Shown here piece after piece: positions 1-7,583 of a stretch of DNA of 36,144 nucleotides. Origin of the DNA: Candidatus Rokuibacteriota bacterium (lineage in GTDB: Bacteria; Methylomirabilota; Methylomirabilia; Rokubacteriales; CSP1-6); contig JACPCF010000021.1 in the NCBI GenBank assembly GCA_016179965.1, positions 1-36,144 on the forward strand, written 5' to 3'. The position numbers and the translations under genes are program-made. Below the pieces are notes generated by a model, which did not search any database, had not been told where the DNA came from, and saw nothing but the letters and a program-made list of their open reading frames with translations. The stretch's first letter is position 1. Every line of letters starts with the position of its first letter.

Positions 1-1
1 A

Positions 2-436
2 GGGGCCGACGTCTTCATCGGGCTCTCGGGGCCCGGCGTGGTGACCCTGAAGGACATCAAGCGGATGGCGCGGGACCCGATCGTCTTCGCGATGGCCAAC
101 CCCGTGCCGGAGATCATGCCCGAGGAGGCGGGCCGGCACGTCCGCGTCATGGCCACGGGGCGCTCCGACTATCCGAACCAGATCAACAACGTGTGCGGCT
201 TCCCGGGGATCTTCCGGGGGCTCCTCGACGTCCGGGCCCGGACCTTCAACGACGAGATGAAGATCGCCGCAGCCCACGCCGTCGCCAACATCGTGTCGAA
301 GTCGGAGCTGAACCCCGAGTACATCACCCCGTCGGTGTTCGACAAGCGCGTGGTGGAGGCGGTGGCCTCGGCGGTCGCCCAGGCGGCCTACGAGACGGGC
401 GTGGCCCGCCGCAAGCGCAAGGTCGTGGCGGTGTAG
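2..436 (+). CDS. Malic enzyme, C-terminal part (5' end outside window)
   Basis: This is the C-terminal third of an NAD(P)-dependent malic enzyme, which oxidatively decarboxylates malate to pyruvate in the cytoplasm. The frame is open from base 2 and begins with GADVFIGLSGPG, part of the NAD(P)-binding domain. It continues with FAMANPVPEIMPEEA, the characteristic ANP-x-PEI loop, and then GRSDYPNQINNV with the conserved Asn residues of the active-site region. The protein stops after a basic tail (ARRKRKVVAV), so it is a short stand-alone malic enzyme without the phosphotransacetylase-like domain of MaeB-type hybrids, unless that domain lies elsewhere. Its TAG stop overlaps the GTG start of the next gene by one base, indicating translational coupling. 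Only about 144 residues are visible, so cofactor preference cannot be judged. Confidence 0.93.
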   Translation, partial: GADVFIGLSGPGVVTLKDIKRMARDPIVFAMANPVPEIMPEEAGRHVRVMATGRSDYPNQINNVCGFPGIFRGLLDVRARTFNDEMKIAAAHAVANIVSKSELNPEYITPSVFDKRVVEAVASAVAQAAYETGVARRKRKVVAV

Positions 437-726
437 TGGCGACGTACTGGGTGATCTGCTGGAAGGGGATTCCCTCCCTGGTGGAGGCTCAGGACGGCGA
501 CCGGACGGCGCGTGTGCTCCTCTCCCAGCGCTTCCAGGACCTGATTGACGCCGTGGCGATGCGCCAGGGGGCCTCGGAGAGCGAGGTGTACCTGGTAGGG
601 TGGCAGAGGGGGTCGGCCGGCGAGCGGCCGGGGAGCCCGGAGGCCGTGGCCCAAGTCGTCGCCGCCGAGCTCGAAGCCTCGTTCGAGGAGCATCTCAGGA
701 GAAACCTTCTGGCTCCGTCCCCCTGA
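436..726 (+). CDS. Small 'virulence factor'-family protein (PF13769-like)
   Basis: A 96-residue soluble protein starting at a GTG that shares its G with the TAG stop of the malic enzyme gene. The N-terminal half, with YWVICWKGIPSLVEA, RFQDLIDAVAMRQGA and VYLVGW, matches from memory the small conserved family annotated as virulence factor (PF13769), which is found mainly in non-pathogens and has no established biochemical role. The C-terminal part is Ala/Glu-rich and helical (AQVVAAELEASFEEHLRR), as in the family. There is no signal peptide or membrane segment. The coupling to malic enzyme may only reflect shared transcription. The family name should not be taken as evidence of virulence. Confidence 0.72.
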   Translation: MATYWVICWKGIPSLVEAQDGDRTARVLLSQRFQDLIDAVAMRQGASESEVYLVGWQRGSAGERPGSPEAVAQVVAAELEASFEEHLRRNLLAPSP

Positions 727-874
727 CCGGACCCGCCACTCGGTGGTCAAAATTTAACAACCCCGGGGGCGGATTGTCCCAATTTGCCCGCTCCAATTCG
801 CCTCTGCATCCCCCTTCTGGCATCTATCTATTCGATTTGTAAGGATATTCCAGGTACCCCTCTCGGATTGAATC

Positions 875-891
875 GCGGCATGGCCATTGCA
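875..891 (+). promoter_or_regulatory. Candidate sigma-54 (-24/-12) promoter
   Basis: The sequence GCGGCATGGCCATTGCA has GG at 877-878 and GC at 889-890 separated by exactly ten bases. It agrees with the RpoN consensus TGGCACG-N4-TTGCW except for T to C and C to T in the -24 element. It ends 23 bases before the ribosome binding site of the zinc-finger gene, so a transcript starting near 902 would have a leader of about 28 bases. The rest of the 727-923 gap is AT-richer than its surroundings but shows no other recognisable element. Confidence 0.5.
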
Positions 892-929
892 CGTCAAAAG
901 GCAGGAACGCCCCAAAGGAGGGGATGGTC

Positions 930-1337
930 ATGGACGAGGTTCGAGAGAGAATTCAAAAAGAACTGGGGAGCGTGATGGATCGGCTCCGCCAGCTTGGAGG
1001 CGCCGTGGTCATCGAAGAGTTCCCCGGGGCTCTGGGGGACAACAGCCCGTTTGCCGACCCGACGGAAGAGATCCAGGTGCATGGGGAGCGGGAGGTCAGC
1101 TTCGCCACCCGAAGCCTCCTCGTGGAGCGTGCCAACCGCTTGGCCGAGGCTCTGGAGCGGCTGCGCGAGGGGGAGTACGGCACCTGCGAGGAGTGCGGGG
1201 AGCCCATCGCCCCGGCCCGGCTCAAGGCGATGCCCGAAGTGACCACCTGCGTCCGCTGCCAGGACAAACTGGAGCGGTCGGCCCGGCGGCTCGAGCCCGC
1301 CGGTGTCCTCTTCGGCGAGCCCGAGGAAGAGGACTAG
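930..1337 (+). CDS. TraR/DksA-family C4 zinc-finger protein
   Basis: A 135-residue member of the DksA/TraR family, proteins that bind the secondary channel of RNA polymerase and modulate initiation with ppGpp, or act as small regulators. The N-terminal half is a helical coiled-coil segment (RERIQKELGSVMDRLRQL, then LLVERANRLAEALERL). The C-terminal finger has four cysteines in CEEC-x17-CVRC arrangement, the canonical spacing. An AAAGGAGG ribosome binding site at 914-921 lies only two bases before an ATG at 924 but eight before the ATG at 930, so 930 is preferred; starting at 924 adds Met-Val. The DxxDA tip of true DksA is not evident, so this is a family member rather than a proven DksA. A candidate sigma-54 promoter precedes it and a strong terminator follows. 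Confidence 0.88.
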   Translation: MDEVRERIQKELGSVMDRLRQLGGAVVIEEFPGALGDNSPFADPTEEIQVHGEREVSFATRSLLVERANRLAEALERLREGEYGTCEECGEPIAPARLKAMPEVTTCVRCQDKLERSARRLEPAGVLFGEPEEED

Positions 1338-1370
1338 CCCTCCGAGCCGATCCCGATCTCGACAGAACCG

Positions 1371-1400
1371 AGCCGCGACCTCCGGTTGCGGCTTTTTTTT
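1371..1400 (+). terminator. Rho-independent terminator
   Basis: AGCCGCGACC and GGTTGCGGCT form a ten-pair stem (one G-U) around a three-base loop, followed directly by eight T residues. It lies 33 bases after the stop of the zinc-finger gene and closes that transcription unit. Confidence 0.93.
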
Positions 1401-1414
1401 CGCCGTGTAAGAAT
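1386..1414 (+). promoter_or_regulatory. Candidate promoter, leaderless type, for the acyltransferase
   Basis: TTGCGG (1386-1391), a 17-base spacer and AAGAAT (1409-1414), followed after six bases by the GTG start at 1421. It overlaps the descending arm of the preceding terminator. No Shine-Dalgarno sequence is present. Confidence 0.45.
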
Positions 1415-1420
1415 CGGGCC

Positions 1421-2050
1421 GTGCGCCTGTTTGGGCCCGAAATCTTTGTTCCGGCCGTCTGGCTCCTGGGGCGCGCTTACTTCGGCGTCCGCTTCGAGGG
1501 GGTCGAGAATATCCCGAAAGCGGGGCCGCTCATCATCGCGCCAAACCACGTGACCTACGCCGATCCGCCGCTGGTCACGCTGCCCATGCCTCGCCAGGTC
1601 TACTTCATGGCCTGGAACCGGCTGTTCGACGTGCCGCTCTTCGGGCGGGTGATCCGCTTTTTCCGCGCCTTCCCACTGGAGACCGAGAGCGCCGACCCGA
1701 CGGCGGTCCGGGGAGCCGCGCGCCTGCTCAAGGCCGGCCAGGCGGTCATGATCTTCCCCGAGGGCAGGCGAACCCCGGATGGTCGCCTCCTGCGGTTCAA
1801 GCCGGGGGCGTTTCGGCTCGCGTGCTCTCTCGGAGCCCCGATCGTGCCCGTGACGATCGTGGGGGGCCACGAAGCCTGGCCGCCGCAGCGCACCTTTCCC
1901 CGACCGGGCCGCATCACGATCGTGTACCATCCGCCGGTCATGCCCGCGGCCGGCATGCCGCCGCGTATCGCAGCGCCCGAACTCGCCCGTCGCGTGCGCG
2001 CCGCCATCGCCTCCCGGCTGCCGCCCCACCAGCAGCCCGACCCATCCTAA
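1421..2050 (+). CDS. PlsC-type 1-acylglycerol-3-phosphate acyltransferase
   Basis: A 209-residue lysophospholipid acyltransferase (LPLAT/PlsC), transferring an acyl chain to lysophosphatidic acid or a similar acceptor at the inner face of the membrane. The catalytic HX4D motif is NHVTYADP near residue 46, and the substrate-binding block FPEGRR lies near residue 112, followed by PIVPVTIVGG. An N-terminal hydrophobic stretch (FVPAVWLLGRAYF) may associate with the membrane. The open frame extends far upstream, but it crosses the zinc-finger gene and a terminator, so the GTG at 1421 just before the conserved region is chosen; length then fits the family. An 8-bp inverted repeat (2040-2060) straddles the stop codon. 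Acceptor specificity cannot be read from sequence. Confidence 0.88.
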   Translation: MRLFGPEIFVPAVWLLGRAYFGVRFEGVENIPKAGPLIIAPNHVTYADPPLVTLPMPRQVYFMAWNRLFDVPLFGRVIRFFRAFPLETESADPTAVRGAARLLKAGQAVMIFPEGRRTPDGRLLRFKPGAFRLACSLGAPIVPVTIVGGHEAWPPQRTFPRPGRITIVYHPPVMPAAGMPPRIAAPELARRVRAAIASRLPPHQQPDPS

Positions 2051-2133
2051 ACGGATGGGTGCCGCGACCCGCCTTCGGCGGGTGCCCGCAAAGGAGCGGC
2101 TCCGCCGTCTTGAGGGCTCGCCTTCGCTCGCGC
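2040..2133 (+). repeat. Modular palindromic GC-rich repeat, copy 1
   Basis: Successive small hairpins: ACCCATCC/GGATGGGT across the acyltransferase stop, then ACCCGCC-TTC-GGCGGGT (2067-2083), then a GGGTGCCCGCAAAGGA segment and GGCTCGCCTTCGCTCGCGC (2115-2133). The last two segments recur nearly identically at 5004-5019 and 5090-5108, so this is a dispersed intergenic repeat family rather than a simple terminator. Confidence 0.75.
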
Positions 2134-2141
2134 TTGCGGCT

Positions 2142-2552
2142 CTAGGGGGCGGCAGGGCGGAACTTGTAGAGGGTGATGTCGGGGGAGGCGTCCTCGAAGA
2201 CGACTTCGACTGGCATCCCGACCTCCGCCTCATCGGGCGGGCAGCCGATCAGGTTGGACATGAGCCGGACTCCCTCGGCCAGATCCACCAGGGCGACGAT
2301 GTAGGGGACATCGGCCGCGAAGGCCTCGCCGGCGGGGCGATAGCAGACTGTGTAGGAGTAGACCGTCCCCTTGCCGGCGGTCACGACCCACTCAAACTCC
2401 CCCGAGAGGCAGTGGGGGCAGACGGCGCGCGGATAGAAGCGGAAGCGCCGGCAGGCTCGGCACCTCTGGAGCCTCAACTGGCGCGCCTTCACGCCCTCCC
2501 AGAACTCCCGGCTCTCGGCGTCCGGTTGGGGCAGGGGCTTGGTCGGAGTCAT
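2142..2552 (-). CDS. Zn-ribbon/OB-fold protein (DUF35) partner of thiolase-like protein
   Basis: A 136-residue DUF35-type protein. The N-terminal rubredoxin-like zinc ribbon has CRAC and CPHC pairs (residues about 37-54), and the C-terminal OB fold follows (GTVYSYTVCYRP, VPYIVALVDL, EVVFEDA). DUF35 proteins form stable complexes with thiolase-superfamily enzymes and are thought to help channel or bind acyl-CoA in beta-oxidation-like or sterol side-chain pathways. The ATG at 2552 shares one base with the TGA stop of the thiolase-like gene just upstream in transcription, the usual coupled arrangement. A longer in-frame extension to 2651 overlaps the thiolase coding sequence and lacks family similarity, so it is not used. 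Confidence 0.92.
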   Translation of the reverse strand: MTPTKPLPQPDAESREFWEGVKARQLRLQRCRACRRFRFYPRAVCPHCLSGEFEWVVTAGKGTVYSYTVCYRPAGEAFAADVPYIVALVDLAEGVRLMSNLIGCPPDEAEVGMPVEVVFEDASPDITLYKFRPAAP

Positions 2553-3709
2553 CAGATTCTCCCGAGGATGGCGGTTCCCGACGACGACAGGACCCCGCCG
2601 GTGCCGTGGCAGAGGGCTACCTCCGCGTCCTCGACCTGTCGCGCCCCGCATTCTCCCCTCAGCTGGCGTGCCCCCTCGATCAGCGTGAAGATGCCAAAGA
2701 CCCCCGGGTGGCAGTAGGAGAGGCCGCCCCCCTGGGTGTTCAGCGGAAACTCGCCGCCCGGAGCGGTGCGCTGGCCAGAGACGAAGGCGCCGCCCTCCCC
2801 CTTCTTGCAGAAGCCCAGGTCCTCGAGCGTCAGGAGGACGGTGATCGTGAAGGAATCGTAGATCTCCGCCACGTCCACGTCGCTGGGGGCGAGCCCCGCC
2901 ATCGCAAATGCACGAGGGCCCGTGAGAGCGGCGCCGGTCACGGTGAGGTCGGGCATCTGGCTGATGATCTGGTGGGTGTGGGTCTCCGCGGTGCCCAGGA
3001 CCACAACGGGCGCCTTTTTAAGGTCGCGGGCGCGCTCGAGCGGGGTCAGCACCACGGCCCCGCCCCCGTCGGTCACGAGGCAGCAGTCCAGGAGGTGCAG
3101 GGGGGAGGCGATGAGCCGGGAGTTGAGCACGTCCTCGATGGTGATCGGCTCGCGCATCATCGCCACGGGGTTGAGCTGGGCCCACTGGCGCGTCGCCACG
3201 GCGATCTCGGCCAGTTGCTCCGAGGTGGTGCCATAGACGCCCATGTGACGCGTGGCGGCCAGCGCGTAGGCGCCGAGCGGCAGGGGGAGGCCGAAGGGGC
3301 GCTCGTACTGGGAGTTCGGGAGGCGCGGATCTTCGGGATGCCCGCTGAAGCGCCGGGCGGCGTCGGAGGCCTGAGTGCTCCCGTAGGCGACGAGGGCGAC
3401 CGAGCAGAGCCCGGCGCTGATGGCCGCGGCGGCGTGCTCGACGAAGGCCACGGGCGTCGAGCCGCCCATCATGCTCGAGTCGGAGTAGCGGGGCTGGATC
3501 TGGAGGTACTCGCCGAACTGGACGGCTCCCATCCGGCCGAAGCCGAAGGCGAAAAGCCCGTCCACGTCTGACTTCTTGAGGCCGGCGTCTTCGAGCGCCC
3601 CTCGGGAGGCCTCGGCGGCCAGCTGGATCGCCGTCTTGTGGGGCACTTTCCCAAGATCGGACTCCGCGACTCCCACGAAAGCGATCTGCTGGACTGGGTG
3701 TGGACTCAC
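2552..3709 (-). CDS. Thiolase-superfamily acyl-CoA acetyltransferase / lipid-transfer protein
   Basis: A 385-residue protein of the SCP2-type thiolase group. It opens with QQIAFVGVAESDLGK, typical of these proteins, and contains GGSTPVAFVEHAAAAI where classical thiolases carry the nucleophilic Cys region; here the position reads Ser-Met-Met-Gly-Gly-Ser without Cys. The C-terminal part keeps AEIYDSF, NTQGGGLSYCHPG and LCHGTGG, including the His-Pro-Gly and Cys-His-Gly active-site segments. Like many DUF35-paired homologues it may be a hydrolase, aldolase or non-classical thiolase. The GTG start at 3709 overlaps the stop of the threonine ammonia-lyase gene by a GTGA and begins immediately before the conserved region. 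Threonine ammonia-lyase, this protein and DUF35 form one operon; a physiological link between 2-oxobutyrate and acyl-CoA turnover is only an inference. Confidence 0.9.
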   Translation of the reverse strand: MSPHPVQQIAFVGVAESDLGKVPHKTAIQLAAEASRGALEDAGLKKSDVDGLFAFGFGRMGAVQFGEYLQIQPRYSDSSMMGGSTPVAFVEHAAAAISAGLCSVALVAYGSTQASDAARRFSGHPEDPRLPNSQYERPFGLPLPLGAYALAATRHMGVYGTTSEQLAEIAVATRQWAQLNPVAMMREPITIEDVLNSRLIASPLHLLDCCLVTDGGGAVVLTPLERARDLKKAPVVVLGTAETHTHQIISQMPDLTVTGAALTGPRAFAMAGLAPSDVDVAEIYDSFTITVLLTLEDLGFCKKGEGGAFVSGQRTAPGGEFPLNTQGGGLSYCHPGVFGIFTLIEGARQLRGECGARQVEDAEVALCHGTGGVLSSSGTAILGRI

Positions 3710-4923
3710 AGGCGCGCGTCTACCTCCCGGACGCGGTAGCCGGCCTCGCCCAGGCGCTGCTTGACCGCCTCGATCTGCTCCCGCCCCGAGGTCTCCAGGG
3801 TCACCTCCACCTCGGTCTCCCCGATCCGCGCGTGAGAGAAGGCCCGGTCGTGACTGATGTGGAGGACGTTGGCCCGGGATTCGGCGATGAGCGCCGTGAG
3901 CCGCGCCAGCGCGCCGGGGCGGTCCTGGAGCAGGACGGAGAGGCGCACCAGGCGGCCGTCCTTCACCAGGCCACGCTCGATGATCCGCGCGATGACGTTG
4001 ACGTCGATGTTCCCTCCCGACAGCACCAGGACCACGGTCTTTCCCTCGAGGGCGACCCTCTTGTTCACCACCGCGGCGAGCGTGGTCGCCCCGGCTCCCT
4101 CCACGACGGTCTTCTCGATCTCCAGGAGCAGCAGGATCGCGTTGGCGATCTCTTCCTCGTTGACCGTGACCACCGCGTCCACGTGCTTCTTCGCCAGCTC
4201 GAAGGTGAGCTCGCCGACCTCGCGGACGGCGATGCCGTCGGCGATGGTGGCGGCGGCCGGCAGCGTCAGGCGCTTGCCGCCCCAGAGCGACGCCTGCATC
4301 GACGCGATCTCTTCGGCCTGGACGCCGATCACCCTCACCTTGGGGTTCTTCGCCTTGATCGCGAGAGCCACACCCGCGATCAGCCCGCCGCCTCCCACCG
4401 GGACGATGACAGCGTCCAGATCGGGGCACTGCTCCAGCAGCTCGAGCCCCAGCGTGCCCTGGCCGGCGATCACCTGCGGGTCGTCGAAAGGATGGATGAA
4501 GGTCAGCCCGCGCTCGGCTTCGATCTTCCGGGCGTGGCCGTAGGCCTCATCGTAGTTGGCCCCGGCCAGCACGACCTCCGCCTCATGGTAGCGCGCGGAG
4601 GTCACCTTGATGAGCGGAGCCCACTCGGGCATCACGATCACCGAGCGGATCCCCAGGCGCTGGCAGTGGAAGGCGATGGCCAGTCCGTGGTTGCCGGCGC
4701 TCGCTGCCACGACCCCTCGGGCCCGCTCCGCCTCGGAGAGGGTGAGCAGCTTGTTGGCGGCCCCGCGCTCTTTGAAGGAGCCCGTCATCTGGAGGTTTTC
4801 GAGCTTGACGAACGAGCGGCTGCCGGTCAGGCGGGAGAGCGTCTCGGAGTAGGCGCACGGCGTGGCGTAGATCGCCTTACTGAGGCGCTGGCGGGCGGCC
4901 TCGACGTCGGAGAGGGACAGCAC
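3706..4923 (-). CDS. ilvA: Threonine ammonia-lyase (PLP-dependent, ACT domain)
   Basis: A 405-residue threonine dehydratase converting L-threonine to 2-oxobutyrate and ammonia. The PLP lysine lies in GSFKERGA near residue 56, the Gly-rich phosphate-binding loop is VGGGGLIAG near residue 180, and SAGNHGLA is also conserved. The last 75 residues form an ACT domain (LSVLLQDRPGALARLTALI) as in the roughly 400-residue short forms, so amino-acid regulation is likely. The frame is open to an upstream ATG at 4977, but the GTG at 4923 fits the family length and sits seven bases after the -10 box of a strong promoter. It leads the thiolase/DUF35 operon with a GTGA overlap. The biosynthetic versus catabolic role is not settled by sequence, so the symbol is by family. 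Confidence 0.92.
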   Translation of the reverse strand: MLSLSDVEAARQRLSKAIYATPCAYSETLSRLTGSRSFVKLENLQMTGSFKERGAANKLLTLSEAERARGVVAASAGNHGLAIAFHCQRLGIRSVIVMPEWAPLIKVTSARYHEAEVVLAGANYDEAYGHARKIEAERGLTFIHPFDDPQVIAGQGTLGLELLEQCPDLDAVIVPVGGGGLIAGVALAIKAKNPKVRVIGVQAEEIASMQASLWGGKRLTLPAAATIADGIAVREVGELTFELAKKHVDAVVTVNEEEIANAILLLLEIEKTVVEGAGATTLAAVVNKRVALEGKTVVLVLSGGNIDVNVIARIIERGLVKDGRLVRLSVLLQDRPGALARLTALIAESRANVLHISHDRAFSHARIGETEVEVTLETSGREQIEAVKQRLGEAGYRVREVDARL

Positions 4924-4930
4924 GCCCCGC

Positions 4931-4959
4931 ACCTTATCCAATGACCTCGGGGGTGTCAA
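4931..4959 (-). promoter_or_regulatory. Sigma-70-type promoter, leaderless, for ilvA operon
   Basis: On the minus strand TTGACA (4959-4954), a 17-base spacer and TAAGGT (4936-4931) are followed after seven bases by GTG at 4923. Transcription should begin at or within a base or two of the start codon. The AAGG inside the -10 box is the only Shine-Dalgarno-like sequence. Confidence 0.75.
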
Positions 4960-4960
4960 G

Positions 4961-5109
4961 GCGCGACCCAGCCGCAAGGGCTGGGTGCCACGACCCGCTT
5001 CGCGGGTGCCCGCAAAGGATGGGCTTCGCCCGTTATCTCCTCGCTGCGCTCGCGCGACCCAGCCGCAAGGGCTGGGTGCCCGTAAAGGTGGCTCGCCTTC
5101 GCTCGCGCA
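4961..5109. repeat. Modular palindromic GC-rich repeat, copy 2 with internal direct repeat
   Basis: A 29-base unit containing the hairpin ACCCAGCC/GGCTGGGT occurs exactly at 4961-4989 and again at 5052-5080. Between and after them are ACCCGC-TTC-GCGGGT, GGGTGCCCGCAAAGGA and GGCTCGCCTTCGCTCGCGC, the modules also seen at 2067-2133. The block fills the space between the ilvA promoter and the 3' end of the asparaginase gene. Confidence 0.85.
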
Positions 5110-5122
5110 TCCGATGAGGAGG

Positions 5123-5992
5123 CTAGAAGGGGATGACGGGGCCGGGCTGGGCCGGCGAGATCCAGCCCACGGGCATGAGCGGGGTGGAGTGGGCCCAGCC
5201 TACGCGCCCGCGCCAGTCGAGCAGGACGAGCCCGCCCTGGCCCCCGCCCTCCTGGACGAGGACGTCCACCGCCCCTTGAGCCGCGTGCTCCGGGTCGGCC
5301 AGCGCCTTCAGGATGTCTAGGGCCCGCCGCCCCAGCACCACGCGGATGATCGCCTCGCCGTCGCCCGTGCAGGACACGCCCCCGAGCGTGCTCTCCGCGT
5401 ACGTGCCGCAGCCGATCAGGGCGGAGTCCCCGACGCGGCCGGGGAGTTTGCCGGCGGTGCCTCCGGTGGAGGTGGCAGCGGCGATCGTGCCGCGGAGATC
5501 GAGGGCGACGGCGCCAACCGTCCCCCGGGCCGCGCGCTCCAGGTAGCGGGTCCGCTGGCGCTCGGTGATCAGCTCGGCGGGGTCGCATTCAGGGATGCCA
5601 GCCTGGCGGGCGAAGGCGAGGGCGCCGTCCCCGACCAGAAGCACGTGGCGGCCGTCCTCCAGAATTTTCCGCGCGAGAGTGACGGGGTGGGCGATTCGCG
5701 TCACCGCTCCCACCGCCCCGCAGCGGAGTCGGTCGCCTTCCATGATCGAGGCGTCCAGCTCGATCCCCCCGGCGGCGTTGAGCACGGCGCCCCGGCCCGC
5801 GTTGAAGCGCGGATGAGCCTCCAGACTCCTCACCGCGGACTCCACCGCATCCAGCGCCGTCCCGCCCGTAGTCAGCGCGGCCCAGCCGGCGAGCACCGCT
5901 TCCCGGATGCCGTTCCTGAGCTCGTCTCGCCCCTCAGCGGGATCGGCCCCGGCCCCGCCGTGAACGATGAGCGTCGGGACCCGTGCCGTCAT
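5123..5992 (-). CDS. Isoaspartyl peptidase / plant-type L-asparaginase (Ntn hydrolase)
   Basis: A 289-residue member of the asparaginase 2 family, which hydrolyses isoaspartyl dipeptides and L-asparagine and is activated by self-cleavage. The nucleophile is Thr158 in GTVGAVALD, preceded by the linker where autocleavage occurs. Conserved substrate-binding parts include HGGAG at residues 11-15, RFNAGRGAVLN (62-72), and GGTAGKLPGRVGDS (177-190) followed by LIGCGTYA. There is no signal peptide, so it is cytoplasmic. It is a single-gene unit with its own promoter and divergent from the LivG-type ATPase gene. IaaA/EcAIII enzymes have this architecture, but asparaginase versus isoaspartyl preference is not readable. 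The start ATG lies seven bases after the -10 box. Confidence 0.93.
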   Translation of the reverse strand: MTARVPTLIVHGGAGADPAEGRDELRNGIREAVLAGWAALTTGGTALDAVESAVRSLEAHPRFNAGRGAVLNAAGGIELDASIMEGDRLRCGAVGAVTRIAHPVTLARKILEDGRHVLLVGDGALAFARQAGIPECDPAELITERQRTRYLERAARGTVGAVALDLRGTIAAATSTGGTAGKLPGRVGDSALIGCGTYAESTLGGVSCTGDGEAIIRVVLGRRALDILKALADPEHAAQGAVDVLVQEGGGQGGLVLLDWRGRVGWAHSTPLMPVGWISPAQPGPVIPF

Positions 5993-5999
5993 CGTGGCG

Positions 6000-6029
6000 A
6001 GGTTAGGCGGGGGCCGGGGGGACTGTCAA
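6000..6029 (-). promoter_or_regulatory. Sigma-70-type promoter, leaderless, for asparaginase
   Basis: On the minus strand TTGACA (6029-6024), an 18-base spacer and TAACCT (6005-6000), then seven bases to ATG at 5992. No Shine-Dalgarno sequence is present. Confidence 0.7.
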
Positions 6030-6104
6030 GACGAAGGAAGGCTCTGACGCCGGCGTCAGGGAACGGACGTCGGTCGGACCTCCGGGCCGCCGCGGGCAGT
6101 GTGA

Positions 6105-6110
6105 TATCAT
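6105..6110 (+). promoter_or_regulatory. Candidate -10 box for LivG-type ATPase
   Basis: TATCAT followed after nine bases by ATG at 6120, with no Shine-Dalgarno sequence and no clear -35 hexamer. It resembles the other near-leaderless starts in the window. Confidence 0.4.
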
Positions 6111-6119
6111 CTGCCCGCC

Positions 6120-6845
<726 letters not shown>

Positions 6846-6849
6846 CGCC

Positions 6850-7533
6850 ATGGCCTCGCTCCGGACTCTCAGGGAGCAGATCGTCGCCTGCCACCGCTGT
6901 CCCCGGCTGGTCGCCCACCGCGAAGCCGTGGCCCAGGAGCCCCCCAAGCGCTTCCAGGGACAGGTCTACTGGGCCCGCCCGCTCCCCGGCTTCGGCGACC
7001 CGAAGGCGCGCCTCCTGATTGTGGGGCTGGCGCCGGCGGCTCACGGCGGCAACCGCACCGGGCGGATGTTCACGGGAGACGGGAGCGGGGAGTGGCTCAT
7101 GGAGGCCCTCCACGCCGCGCGCTTCGCCACCCAGCCGACCTCCACCCACGCGCGCGACGCGCTCCGGCTGCGCGGTGCCTACATCACCGCGCCGGTCCGC
7201 TGCGCCCCTCCCGCCAACCGGCCGACGCCGCAGGAGCTGGAGGCCTGCCTGCCGTTTCTCGTCCGCGAGCTGGAGCTGCTGCCAGAGGTGCGCGTGGTCG
7301 TGGCGCTGGGGAAGTTCGGCTTCGACGCCTACCTCCGGGCCCGGGAGATCGCGGGAAAGCCGGTGCCGAAGCCCCGCCCCCGCTTCCGCCACGGCGGCGT
7401 CACGCGCTTCCCCGACGGCGTGCGGCTCCTCGCCTCCTACCACCCGAGCCAGCAGAACACCTTCACGGGCAAGCTCACGCGCGGGATGCTCCGCACCATC
7501 TTCCGCCGCGCCCGCGAGATCGTCCGGGACTGA
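6850..7533 (+). CDS. Family 5 uracil-DNA glycosylase (UdgB-like)
   Basis: A 227-residue uracil-DNA glycosylase that excises uracil and some other deaminated bases. Motif 1 is GLAPAAHGGNRTGRMFTG (residues about 58-75), which lacks the usual catalytic Asp/Asn of families 1-4 and is typical of family 5. Motif 2 is HPSQQNTFTGKLT near residue 198. Cysteines in CHRC (14-17) and at CAPPANRPTPQELEAC match the four-Cys 4Fe-4S set of these enzymes. It follows the LivG-type gene by four bases, so it is probably cotranscribed, with no evident functional link. Family 5 enzymes are common in high-GC and thermophilic lineages, where repair of deaminated cytosine matters. Confidence 0.93.
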   Translation: MASLRTLREQIVACHRCPRLVAHREAVAQEPPKRFQGQVYWARPLPGFGDPKARLLIVGLAPAAHGGNRTGRMFTGDGSGEWLMEALHAARFATQPTSTHARDALRLRGAYITAPVRCAPPANRPTPQELEACLPFLVRELELLPEVRVVVALGKFGFDAYLRAREIAGKPVPKPRPRFRHGGVTRFPDGVRLLASYHPSQQNTFTGKLTRGMLRTIFRRAREIVRD

Positions 7534-7580
7534 CCCTCACCCTCCCTCTCCCCAGCGGGGAGAGGGAGAAGAGGGGAGGG
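7534..7580. repeat. CCCTCACCC-type dispersed palindrome, copy 1
   Basis: CCCTCTCCCC and GGGGAGAGGG pair around AGC, preceded by CCCTCACCCT. It fills the gap between the convergent UDG gene and LivM remnant. Related copies lie at 12776-12810 and 18241-18282. Confidence 0.85.
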
Positions 7581-7583
7581 GCA

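Noticed and set aside
887-1420. N-terminal extension of the acyltransferase frame
   Set aside because: It overlaps the zinc-finger gene in another frame and crosses a strong terminator.
3700-4944. Plus-strand frame of 414 codons over ilvA
   Set aside because: Antisense to a clear threonine ammonia-lyase gene and without any recognisable domain.
4924-4977. Upstream ATG (4977) as start for threonine ammonia-lyase
   Set aside because: It would place the strong TTGACA-17-TAAGGT promoter inside the coding region, and the extra 18 residues are not family-like.
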